Shown piece after piece: positions 56,858 to 64,000 of a stretch of 64,000 nucleotides of DNA. The stretch's first letter is position 1, and every line of letters begins with the position of its first letter. The notes below the pieces were generated by a model. The model was not told the DNA's origin and ran no database searches. It was given only the letters and a program-made list of their open reading frames with translations. The position numbers and the translations under genes are program-made. Origin of the DNA: Agromyces agglutinans (GTDB lineage Bacteria > Actinomycetota > Actinomycetes > Actinomycetales > Microbacteriaceae); assembly GCF_009647605.1 (NCBI RefSeq), contig NZ_WJIF01000013.1, positions 18,435 to 82,434 of the forward strand. Direction: 5' to 3'.

Positions 56858-58624
56858 GTGCCCACACGTCTGACGAACTTCTTCCTCCGCACGCTCCGCG
56901 AAGACCCCGCCGACGCCGAGGTCCAGAGCCACCGGCTGCTGGTGCGCGCCGGCTACATCCGCCGCGCCGCGCCGGGTATCTTCACCTGGCTGCCGCTCGG
57001 CCTGCGGGTGAAGGCGAAGATCGAGCGCGTCATCCGCGAGGAGATGACGGCGGCCGGCGCGCACGAGGTGCACTTCCCGGCCCTGCTGCCGCGCGAGCCG
57101 TACGAGGCATCCGGTCGTTGGACCTCCTATGGCGACGGTATCTTCCGGCTGCAGGATCGCAAGGGCGCTGACTACCTGCTCGCGCCCACGCACGAGGAGA
57201 TGTTCACGCTGCTCGTGAAGGATCTCTACTCCTCGTACAAGGAACTGCCGCTCACGATCTATCAGATCCAGGACAAGTACCGCGACGAGGCTCGGCCTCG
57301 CGCGGGCCTGCTGCGAGGCCGCGAGTTCACGATGAAAGATGCCTACTCCTTCGACGTCACCGACGAGGGTCAGGACGCCTCGTACATGGCGCAGCGCGAC
57401 GCGTACGAGCGCATCTTCCAGCGGCTGGGCCTCGAGTACGTCATCGTCGCGGCCGACAACGGACTGATGGGCGGCGCCCGCAGCGAGGAGTTCCTGCACC
57501 CGACCCCCGTCGGCGAGGACACCTTCGTGCGATCGGCGGGCGGCTACGCGGCGAACGTCGAAGCGTTCACGACCGTGGCGCCCGATCCGATCCCGTTCGA
57601 CGGGCTCCCCGCGCCCGTCGTGCTGGACTCGCCGAACACGCCGACGATCACGACGCTCGTCGACCTCGCGAACGCCGAGTATCCGCGCCCCGACGGGCGG
57701 GAGTGGACCGCGGCCGACACGCTGAAGAACGTCGTGCTCGCGCTCACCCAAGTCGACGGGACCCGCGAGGTCGTCGTCGTCGGCATCCCGGGCGACCGCG
57801 AGATCGAGGCCAAGCGGGTCGAGGTGGCGTTCGCGCCCGCCGAGGTCGAGGCCGCCACGGAGGCGGACTTCGCGAAGCACCCCGGACTCGTCAAGGGCTA
57901 CATCGGCCCGTGGTCGGAGGGCGGCGCCGTGCTCGGTGCCGAGTCGACCACCGGCATCCGCTACTTCATCGACCCGCGCGTGGTCGACGGCACCGAGTGG
58001 ATCACCGGCGCCAACCTCGACGAGAAACACGTGTTCGGGCTCGTCGCCGGCCGCGATTTCACCGCCGACGGCGTCGTCGAGGCCGCGAACGTGCGCGAGG
58101 GCGACCCCGCGCCCGACGGCTCGGGCCCCGTCGAGCTCGCACGCGGCATGGAGATCGGCCACGTGTTCCAGCTGGGTCGCTTCTTCGCCGAGACCCTGGG
58201 GCTCAAGGTGCTCGACGAGAACGGCAAGCTCGCGACCGTCACGATGGGCTCGTACGGGATCGGCGTCACGCGCATCCTCGCGATCATCGCCGAGCTGAAC
58301 AACGACGACAAGGGCCTCGTCTGGCCGGCCTCAGTCGCGCCGTTCGACGTGCACGTCGTCGCCACCGGCAAGGACCAGGCCGCCTTCGACGCCGCCGAGC
58401 GGGTCGTCGCCGATCTCGAGGCCGAGCGGTACGAGGTGCTGTACGACGACCGTCCGAAGCTCTCTCCCGGCGTGAAGTTCGCCGACGCCGAGCTCATCGG
58501 CGTGCCGAAGATCGTGATCGCCGGCCGCGGCGTCGCCGACGGCGTCGTCGAGGTGTGGGACCGCCGCACGGGCGAGCGAACCCAGGTGCCGATCGACGGC
58601 GTGGTCGCCGCCCTGCGGGGCTGA
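56858..58624 (+). CDS. proS: Proline--tRNA ligase
   Basis: A 588-residue bacterial-type prolyl-tRNA synthetase. Class II motif 2 is in [28 protein letters not shown], motif 3 in [17 protein letters not shown]. The roughly 180-residue insertion between them is the editing domain that clears mischarged alanine ([32 protein letters not shown]). A C-terminal anticodon-binding domain follows ([21 protein letters not shown]). The GTG is 6 nt after TAGAAT, so the mRNA is probably leaderless. Convergent with the DUF1206 gene, 3 nt apart. Confidence 0.97.
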   Translation: MPTRLTNFFLRTLREDPADAEVQSHRLLVRAGYIRRAAPGIFTWLPLGLRVKAKIERVIREEMTAAGAHEVHFPALLPREPYEASGRWTSYGDGIFRLQDRKGADYLLAPTHEEMFTLLVKDLYSSYKELPLTIYQIQDKYRDEARPRAGLLRGREFTMKDAYSFDVTDEGQDASYMAQRDAYERIFQRLGLEYVIVAADNGLMGGARSEEFLHPTPVGEDTFVRSAGGYAANVEAFTTVAPDPIPFDGLPAPVVLDSPNTPTITTLVDLANAEYPRPDGREWTAADTLKNVVLALTQVDGTREVVVVGIPGDREIEAKRVEVAFAPAEVEAATEADFAKHPGLVKGYIGPWSEGGAVLGAESTTGIRYFIDPRVVDGTEWITGANLDEKHVFGLVAGRDFTADGVVEAANVREGDPAPDGSGPVELARGMEIGHVFQLGRFFAETLGLKVLDENGKLATVTMGSYGIGVTRILAIIAELNNDDKGLVWPASVAPFDVHVVATGKDQAAFDAAERVVADLEAERYEVLYDDRPKLSPGVKFADAELIGVPKIVIAGRGVADGVVEVWDRRTGERTQVPIDGVVAALRG

Positions 58625-58627
58625 CCT

Positions 58628-59446
58628 TCAGAGTCGTGCGTACCGCGCACGGGCGAAGCAGTACGCGCCGTAGATCATGATCCCCGCGCCGACGAGCCAG
58701 AGGATCACCTGGCCGAACGGCAGCTCGGCGAGGCTCTTGAGCGCGGCGTCGAGGCCGCCGGCCTTCTCGGGATCGTGGGTGATCGCGGCGACGACGAACA
58801 GCACGCCGACCACGGCGACGGCGATGCCCTTCGCCACGTATCCGACGACGCCGAACACGCGGATACCGTCGCCCACCTTGCCGGGCGGGATCGCGAGCTG
58901 CTTCTCGAAATCCTTTCGCGCGCCTCGCACGACGAAGGCGACGCCCACGCCGACGGTGACCAGGCCGACCAGCACGAGCAGTACGACGCCGCCGGGGTTG
59001 GCGAGCAGTTCGGCGCTGAACGCCGTGGTCGACTGCGACGAGTCGGAGCTGCCGCCGAGCGCGGAGACGAGGGCCGTGGCGGCGATGGCGAAGTAGGCGA
59101 TCGCGGTGCCGACCTGCTTGATGCGCCGCCCCCATCGCGTCTTCGCGTCGGGGTCGCGCTCGAGGAACGCCTCCACGATCTGCCAGATCCCGAGCGCCGC
59201 GAGCCCGATGACGATCACCCACAGCACCAGCACGCCGAACGGCACGCGCGAGATCTGCTCCATCGCACCGCCTTGGTCGGCCTCGCCACCGCCGGAGCCG
59301 ACGGCGATCGAGATGGCGATGGCGCCGATGATCAGATGCACGATGCCGAGGACGACGTAGCCGATGCGGGCGAGCGTGCGAAAGATGCGCGAGTTCTGGG
59401 CGGCGTTCGCGGTCGCCTTGAGCGTGTCGGGTGTCATTCCGGTCAT
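58628..59446 (-). CDS. DUF1206 integral membrane protein
   Basis: A 272-residue protein with six helices arranged as three two-helix DUF1206 repeats, each opening with an aromatic/Gly motif: RIGYVVLGIVHLIIGAIAI, QVGTAIAYFAIAATALVSAL, VVGYVAKGIAVAVVGVLFV. Function unknown. ATG at 59446 taken; ATG at 59437 is an alternative. The longer in-frame extension is Arg/Pro-rich and unlikely to be translated. Confidence 0.87.
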   Translation of the reverse strand: MTGMTPDTLKATANAAQNSRIFRTLARIGYVVLGIVHLIIGAIAISIAVGSGGGEADQGGAMEQISRVPFGVLVLWVIVIGLAALGIWQIVEAFLERDPDAKTRWGRRIKQVGTAIAYFAIAATALVSALGGSSDSSQSTTAFSAELLANPGGVVLLVLVGLVTVGVGVAFVVRGARKDFEKQLAIPPGKVGDGIRVFGVVGYVAKGIAVAVVGVLFVVAAITHDPEKAGGLDAALKSLAELPFGQVILWLVGAGIMIYGAYCFARARYARL

Positions 59447-59542
59447 GCTATTGAGCGACCGCTCCGGCGTCGCCCCCTTGCGGAGGTACTGGGGCTGACG
59501 GTAGCGGGGCGGAACGGATGCCGCGGCCGGCGCCGGCCGACC

Positions 59543-59571
59543 CTTCACGTCGCGGGAACCTTCCGTTCACC
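59543..59571 (+). promoter_or_regulatory. Possible PHO-box half-sites upstream of phoX
   Basis: CTTCACG (59543-59549) and GTTCACC (59565-59571) are 22 bp apart, two 11-bp turns, and resemble the GTTCACC repeats of actinobacterial PhoP boxes. The middle unit does not match, so the call is tentative. Confidence 0.3.
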
Positions 59572-59650
59572 CGATCGGCCCCTCCGCGTCACCTGGCGGG
59601 TCGACGCTCGGATCGACCACGACTCCGTTCGTCGACCGTGAGGATCCGAA

Positions 59651-61717
59651 GTGACGCTCTCCGACCAGCGCCCCGCGCGCATGCTGCCCATGTCGAACCA
59701 CGTCAGCGGCAAGCGTTCCGCCGTGACCTGCCAGCTGAAGTGCGCGAACGCGTGCCTCGGCCCCGAGTGCAACACCTCCGACAACCCGCACTTCCGCGAC
59801 ATCGCCTCGGCTGCACTGACGCGCCGTTCGGTGCTCGGCCTGGGCGTCGCGGGCGCGATCGGCCTCGTGATCGCCGAAGCGGCCGGCGGCGCCGGTGCTC
59901 CGGCCGCGTTCGCGGGCGGCGGCCGCGGGCGCTCGGCGCTCGCGTTCGACCCGATCGCCCCGGTGAACCGGCTCGTCGACGAGTTCACGGTCCCGCAGGG
60001 CTACCAGTGGGCGCCCGTCATCCGCTGGGGCGACCCGCTGTTCTCGTCGACGCCCGCCTTCGACCTCGCGGCGCAGTCGCCCGAGGCCCAGGCCGGCCAG
60101 TTCGGCTACAACAACGATTACCTCGACATCCTCGCCGACCCGAGCGGCAAGACGGGCGTGCTCGTCACCAACCACGAGTACGTGAACCCGAACATCATGT
60201 TCGCCCCGACCGACGACCCCGCCGAGAAGCAGCGGCGCGGGGACATCTGCAAGGCCGCGCAGGGCATGGCCGTGGTCGAGCTGCGCCGACGCCGCGAGGG
60301 CGAGCCGTGGCAGTACCAGGTCGACGGGCGCCGCAACCGCCGCATCACCGTCGAGACCGTCTTCGAGCTGACCGGGCGGGCGGCGGGCTCCGACCTCGTG
60401 AAGACCGCAGAAGACCCCGAGGGACGCTGGGTCAAGGGCACGCTGGGCAACTGCGCCGGCGGCACGACTCCCTGGGGCACCGTGCTCTCGGGCGAGGAGA
60501 ACTTCAACGGGTACTTCGCGTGGGCCGCCGACACCCCGCAGCAGAAGCGCTACAGCGGCTCGTCGACGACCTCGACCGAGACGGGCTGGGAGGCGTACGA
60601 CCCGCGGTTCGACGCGCACAACCCCGACTTCGTCAACGAGCCGAACCGCTTCGGCTACATCGTCGAGGTCGACCCCGAGGACCCGACCTCAACGCCGCTG
60701 AAGCACACGGCGATGGGCCGGCTCAAGCACGAGGGCGCGAACGTCATCATCGCGCCCGACGGACGCGTGGTCGCCTACATGGGCGACGACGAGCGCAACG
60801 ACTACCTCTACAAGTTCGTCTCGAGGGACCGCTATCGCGGCGGCAAGGGCCACGGCGCCCGCCGGAAGAACATGCGCCTGTTGAGCGAGGGCGACCTCTA
60901 CGTCGCGCGCTTCACGGGCAACTCGCCGGTCGCCGAGATCACCGGCACCGGTGCGCTGCCGAGCGACGGCCGCTTCGATGGCATCGGCGAGTGGGTCGCG
61001 CTCACGCGCGACGGCGAGAGCGTCGTGCCGGGCATGAGCACGGAGGAGGTGCTCGTCTACACCCGGCTCGCGGCCGACGCCGTCGGCGCCACCAAGATGG
61101 ACCGACCCGAGGACGTCGAGCCCAACCCGAAGACGGGCAAGGTCTACGTCGCGCTCACGAACAACAGCAACCGCGGCTCGTCGTCGCCGGTCGACGAGGC
61201 CAACCCGATCACCGGCAACCGCTACGGCCACGTGCTCGAGCTCACCGAGACCGACGGGCAGGCGGGGCGGACCTTCGGATGGAGCATCCTGCTGCTCTGC
61301 GGCGACCCTGCCGTCACCGGGTACACCTACTTCGCGGGCTTCCCGAAGGAGCTCGTGTCGCCGATCTCCTGCCCCGACAACCTGGCGTTCGACTCCGAGG
61401 GAAACCTCTGGATCTCGACCGACGGCCAGCCCGGCACCATCGGCTTCAACGACGGCCTGTTCAAGGTGCCGCTCGAGGGCCGCGAACGAGGCCACGTGCA
61501 GCAGTTCCTCTCGGTGCCGCGCGAGGCCGAGACCTGCGGTCCCGTGATCCACGACCGCGAGGGACTCGTGTTCGTGGCGGTGCAGCACCCGGGCGAGAAC
61601 GGCTCCATCGGAGCACAGACCTCGCTGTTCCCCGACTACGGCTCGACCGCTCCGGGAACGGCGGCGGCGCCGCGGCCGTCGGTGGTGCAGGTCTGGTCGA
61701 GCGACCGGCGAAGCTGA
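59651..61717 (+). CDS. phoX: PhoX-family (DUF839) alkaline phosphatase, Tat-exported
   Basis: A 688-residue calcium/iron-type phosphatase of the PhoX beta-propeller family, releasing phosphate from organic esters outside the cell. The twin-arginine signal LTRRSVLGLGVAGAIG (Arg58-Arg59) is preceded by a Cys-rich lead (VTCQLKCANACLGPEC) that is common in actinobacterial PhoX. The mature part shows LVTNHEYVNP, GNCAGGTTPWGTVLSGEENFNGYF with the metal-site Glu pair, EVDPEDP, RLKHEGANV and DRPEDVEPNPKTGKVYVALTNN. GTG with GAGGA upstream. Confidence 0.92.
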   Translation: MTLSDQRPARMLPMSNHVSGKRSAVTCQLKCANACLGPECNTSDNPHFRDIASAALTRRSVLGLGVAGAIGLVIAEAAGGAGAPAAFAGGGRGRSALAFDPIAPVNRLVDEFTVPQGYQWAPVIRWGDPLFSSTPAFDLAAQSPEAQAGQFGYNNDYLDILADPSGKTGVLVTNHEYVNPNIMFAPTDDPAEKQRRGDICKAAQGMAVVELRRRREGEPWQYQVDGRRNRRITVETVFELTGRAAGSDLVKTAEDPEGRWVKGTLGNCAGGTTPWGTVLSGEENFNGYFAWAADTPQQKRYSGSSTTSTETGWEAYDPRFDAHNPDFVNEPNRFGYIVEVDPEDPTSTPLKHTAMGRLKHEGANVIIAPDGRVVAYMGDDERNDYLYKFVSRDRYRGGKGHGARRKNMRLLSEGDLYVARFTGNSPVAEITGTGALPSDGRFDGIGEWVALTRDGESVVPGMSTEEVLVYTRLAADAVGATKMDRPEDVEPNPKTGKVYVALTNNSNRGSSSPVDEANPITGNRYGHVLELTETDGQAGRTFGWSILLLCGDPAVTGYTYFAGFPKELVSPISCPDNLAFDSEGNLWISTDGQPGTIGFNDGLFKVPLEGRERGHVQQFLSVPREAETCGPVIHDREGLVFVAVQHPGENGSIGAQTSLFPDYGSTAPGTAAAPRPSVVQVWSSDRRS

Positions 61718-61752
61718 CGACCACGCCGGGACCGCGCTCGCGCGTTCGACCA

Positions 61753-61782
61753 GGCCGGGACCCCGCTCCCGCGGTCCCGGCC
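61753..61782 (+). terminator. Hairpin between phoX and nusA
   Basis: GGCCGGGACC (61753-61762) and GGTCCCGGCC (61773-61782) form a perfect 10-bp GC stem with a 10-nt loop, 36 nt after the phoX stop. No T-run, as is common for terminators in high-GC genomes. Confidence 0.55.
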
Positions 61783-61859
61783 GGTCGCTGCATCCGCTAA
61801 CGTGGGAAGGTCCGCAGCGAGGGGATGCGGCATGAGAGCTGAATAGAGGAGAGCCGGCG

Positions 61860-62858
61860 ATGGAAATCGACCTCAGTGTGCTTCGCATGATGGAGCGCGA
61901 GAAGGAGATCCCGTTCGACGAACTGGTGCAGATCATCGAACAGGCCATCCTGATGGCGTACCTCAAGCACACCAACCCGGCCCAGCACGGCCACGCGAAC
62001 CCGAACGGTGCACGCGCGCACCTCGACCGCAAGACCGGGCACGTCTCGGTGTACGTTCCCGAACTCGACGAAGAGGGCGAGGTCATCGGCGAGGTCGAAG
62101 ACAGCCCCAGCGACTTCGGGCGCATCGCGGCCTTCGCGGCCAAGCAGGTCATCAACCAACGCCTGCGCGACCTCGCCGACGATGCCGTGCTCGGCGAGTT
62201 CCGCGGGCGCGAGGGCGACATCGTCGCCGGCGTGATCCAGCAGGGTCCCAACCCGCGCATGGTGCACATCGACCTCGGCACGGTCGAGGCGATCCTGCCT
62301 CCCGAAGAGCAGGTCCCCGGCGAGGAGTACCCGCACGGGCAGCGGATCCGCGTGTACGTCACGAGCGTCGCGAAGGGGCTGAAGGGTCCGTCGATCACGG
62401 TGTCGCGCACGCACCCCGCGCTCGTGCGGAAGCTGTTCGCGCTCGAGGTTCCCGAGATCGCGTCGGGCGTGGTCGAGATCGTCTCGCTCGCGCGCGAGGC
62501 CGGGCACCGCTCGAAGATCGCGGTGCGGGCCAACCAGCCCGGCGTCAACGCGAAGGGCGCGTGCATCGGCGAACTCGGCCAGCGCGTGCGCGCGGTCACC
62601 GCCGAGCTCGGCAACGAGAAGATCGACATCGTCGACTGGTCCGACGACCTCGCGACCTTCGTCGCGTCGGCGCTGTCGCCCGCGAAGGTCACGAGCGCGT
62701 TCGTCATCGACGAGTCGCTGCGCGCCGTGCGCGCGCTCGTGCCCGACTACCAGCTGTCGCTCGCGATCGGCAAGGAGGGCCAGAACGCCCGCCTCGCCGC
62801 GAAGCTCACGGGCGCCAAGATCGACATCCAGCCCGACTCGGTGCTCGACCAGGCCTGA
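61860..62858 (+). CDS. nusA: Transcription termination/antitermination protein NusA
   Basis: A 332-residue RNA-polymerase-binding elongation factor, the short actinobacterial form without C-terminal acidic repeats. Order of domains: N-terminal RNAP-binding domain (about 1-105, MEIDLSVLRMMEREKEIPFDELVQIIEQAIL), S1 domain (about 115-185, GREGDIVAGVIQQG), KH1 (about 200-275, ARVEIVSLAREAG-type helix, GACIGELGQRVRAV) and KH2 (about 278-332, AIGKEGQNARLAAKLTGAKIDI). GGAGAG ribosome-binding site. rimP, usually directly upstream, is absent from the window. Confidence 0.96.
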   Translation: MEIDLSVLRMMEREKEIPFDELVQIIEQAILMAYLKHTNPAQHGHANPNGARAHLDRKTGHVSVYVPELDEEGEVIGEVEDSPSDFGRIAAFAAKQVINQRLRDLADDAVLGEFRGREGDIVAGVIQQGPNPRMVHIDLGTVEAILPPEEQVPGEEYPHGQRIRVYVTSVAKGLKGPSITVSRTHPALVRKLFALEVPEIASGVVEIVSLAREAGHRSKIAVRANQPGVNAKGACIGELGQRVRAVTAELGNEKIDIVDWSDDLATFVASALSPAKVTSAFVIDESLRAVRALVPDYQLSLAIGKEGQNARLAAKLTGAKIDIQPDSVLDQA

Positions 62859-62901
62859 GTGCGCGGGCGTCGTCCCGACCGGGCAGCGCCGGAGGTGTAG
62901 G

Positions 62902-63147
62902 ATGGAACCCGTCAGAACGTGCATAGGCTGCCGTTCGCGCGCCCCGCGATCCTCACTTCTGAGGGTCGTCCTCCGAGAATCCCGAGTCGTCACCGATGCG
63001 TCGGCGGCTCTTCCCGGGAGGGGTGCGTGGCTGCATCCGACGCTGGAGTGCTTCCGGCTCGCCGAGCGGCGACGCGCTTTCGGGCGTGCGCTCCGCACTC
63101 GCGGGGAGCTGGACACCAGCGAAGTAGAGAACAGGCTGAACGGCTGA
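62902..63147 (+). CDS. ylxR: YlxR family RNA-binding protein
   Basis: An 81-residue YlxR/DUF448 protein, a small nucleic-acid-binding partner of the nusA-infB operon. Signature residues RTCIGCRSRAPRSSLLRVV and LPGRGAWLHPTLECFRLAERRRAFGRAL. GGAGG lies 6 nt before the ATG. Positioned between nusA and infB as in most Gram-positive genomes. Confidence 0.94.
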   Translation: MEPVRTCIGCRSRAPRSSLLRVVLRESRVVTDASAALPGRGAWLHPTLECFRLAERRRAFGRALRTRGELDTSEVENRLNG

Positions 63148-63201
63148 TGGATCACTCATGAGTGGCTCGAAATGAGTCCCGTCCGTTAATCACGGTCTGC
63201 C

Positions 63202-63228
63202 CCTGTCCGGGTGCAGGCCCGGAACAGG
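63202..63228 (+). promoter_or_regulatory. RNA hairpin covering the infB ribosome-binding site
   Basis: CCTGTCCGGG (63202-63211) can pair with CCCGGAACAGG (63218-63228): 10 bp, one bulged A, 6-nt loop. The 3' arm includes the AGG of the AGGAG Shine-Dalgarno (63226-63230), so the structure would partly hide it. Confidence 0.5.
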
Positions 63229-63234
63229 AGAGTT

Positions 63235-64000
63235 GTGGCTGCCAAACCACGCGTACACGAGATCGCGAGCGAGATCGGGGTCGACACCAAGGTCGCCCTC
63301 GAGAAGCTCAAGCAGATGGGCGAATACGTCAAGGGCCCGTCGTCGTCGATCGAACCCCCCGTCGCCCGCAAGCTGAAGGCTGCGCTCGAGGCCGACGGTT
63401 CAGTGGGCAAGGCGGCGCAGGCCGCTGCGCCCTCGGCGGCGCCCGCGCGCCCCGCCGCACCCAAGCCCGGACCCAAGCCTCCGGCCGCCGCGCCGAAGCC
63501 CGAGGCCGCTGAGGCGGCGCCGGTCGCCGACGCGCCGATGACGGTCGCCGAGCGCCAGGCGCAGGCCGAGAAGGCCGCCGCTGAGAAGGCGGCCGCTGAG
63601 AAGGCGGCCGCGCAGCAGGCGGAGTCCGCCGCGCCGGCCGCAGAGGCCGCTGCAGCATCCGATGCCGTGAAGCCCGCCTCCGGGCCCAAGCCCGGCGGCG
63701 CCGCACCGCGCCCCGGCGGGCCGAAGCCGGGCGGCGCCCAGCCGCGCCCGGGCAACAACCCGTTCTCGAGCTCGCAGGGCATGGGCCAGCGCCCGGCCCA
63801 GCCGCGCCCGGGCAACAACCCCTTCTCGAGCTCGCAGGGCATGGGCCAGCGGCCCTCGCCGGGCAACATCCCGCGCCCGCAGGCTCCTCGTCCCGGCGCT
63901 CCGCGCCCGGGCGCCCCGCGTCCCGGCGGCTTCCGTCCGGGCGCACCCGGCGGTGCCGGTCGTCCCGGCGGCGCAGGTCGCCCCGGCGGCCCCGGTCGTC
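63235..64000 (+). CDS. infB: Translation initiation factor IF-2 (3' end missing)
   Basis: The first 255 codons of IF-2, which delivers initiator tRNA to the ribosome. The opening [47 protein letters not shown] is the conserved IF2N domain; the rest is the long disordered Ala/Pro/Gly-rich linker typical of actinobacteria. The GTP-binding G domain lies beyond the window. The GTG at 63235 follows AGGAG, which sits in a hairpin. Contains a 15-bp Ala-Glu-Lys repeat near 63580-63610 and a 60-bp tandem duplication. Confidence 0.96.
   Translation, partial: MAAKPRVHEIASEIGVDTKVALEKLKQMGEYVKGPSSSIEPPVARKLKAALEADGSVGKAAQAAAPSAAPARPAAPKPGPKPPAAAPKPEAAEAAPVADAPMTVAERQAQAEKAAAEKAAAEKAAAQQAESAAPAAEAAAASDAVKPASGPKPGGAAPRPGGPKPGGAQPRPGNNPFSSSQGMGQRPAQPRPGNNPFSSSQGMGQRPSPGNIPRPQAPRPGAPRPGAPRPGGFRPGAPGGAGRPGGAGRPGGPGR
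63737..63851 (+). repeat. 60-bp tandem duplication inside infB
   Basis: The segment beginning at 63737 recurs at 63797 with an exact 60-bp period and one visible difference (G at 63762, C at 63822). It encodes two copies of [20 protein letters not shown] in the IF-2 linker. Being in frame, gain or loss of copies would change linker length only. Confidence 0.85.

Overview
The window looks like a chromosomal segment of a high-GC actinobacterium of the family Microbacteriaceae, probably close to Agromyces or Microbacterium. The grounds are a GC content that by eye is around 70%, many GTG starts, 1-4 nt gene overlaps, actinobacterial forms of NusA, YlxR and IF2, and conserved gene order (atpD-atpC; dxr-rseP; ispG-proS; nusA-ylxR-infB). 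No rRNA, tRNA, insertion sequence, integrase or CRISPR array was seen. No gene-free stretch exceeds about 210 bp.

Layout. 1-5.2 kb: end of the ATP synthase operon (atpD partial, atpC), a P-loop kinase-like protein, yaaA, the alkylation-repair pair ogt-tag, and a DUF4192 protein. 5.1-10.1 kb: polyamine catabolism, part one (FAD oxidoreductase, class III aminotransferase, Lrp-type regulator, divergent gamma-aminobutyraldehyde dehydrogenase). 10.1-27.7 kb: a nine-gene, same-strand block joined by short gaps and overlaps: FHA protein, PP2C phosphatase, membrane Ser/Thr kinase, a 1963-residue Ig/FN3 surface protein, MoxR ATPase, DUF58 protein, a transglutaminase-fold membrane protein without its catalytic Cys and His, a zinc-ribbon/FHA protein, and an EccC/FtsK-like ATPase. 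Its core matches the bifidobacterial PFNA cluster (kinase, FN3, AAA-ATPase, DUF58, transglutaminase), extended on both sides. This is the best candidate for a poorly described system. 27.8-34.6 kb: polyamine catabolism, part two (potDABC transporter, then convergent gabT and a Rhizobium-etli-type asparaginase).

34.6-40.2 kb: OsmC, a lipoprotein, PlsC, a degenerate phosphopantetheinyl-transferase-like protein, then dxr and rseP. 40.2-54.3 kb: an accessory block between rseP and ispG, genes that sit next to each other in mycobacteria. It holds LtrA, a thiolase, an MHS-type symporter, a branched-chain-type ABC transporter, 3-hydroxybutyrate dehydrogenase, an alpha/beta hydrolase, 3-oxoacid CoA-transferase AB, a YihY protein and a lipoprotein. 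Together these give a complete route from 3-hydroxybutyrate to acetyl-CoA with two uptake systems. 54.3-64 kb: ispG, a lipoprotein, a small acidic protein, proS, a DUF1206 protein, a Tat-exported PhoX phosphatase, nusA, ylxR and the start of infB (cut by the window end).

Sequence-level signals. The octamer GGCATCCG/CGGATGCC is strongly over-represented on both strands. Many genes show a leaderless-promoter layout (-10 box, 6-7 nt, then the start codon). There is a perfect 46-bp palindrome between convergent operons, a CRP/GlxR-like site ahead of the pot operon, and a hairpin over the infB ribosome-binding site.
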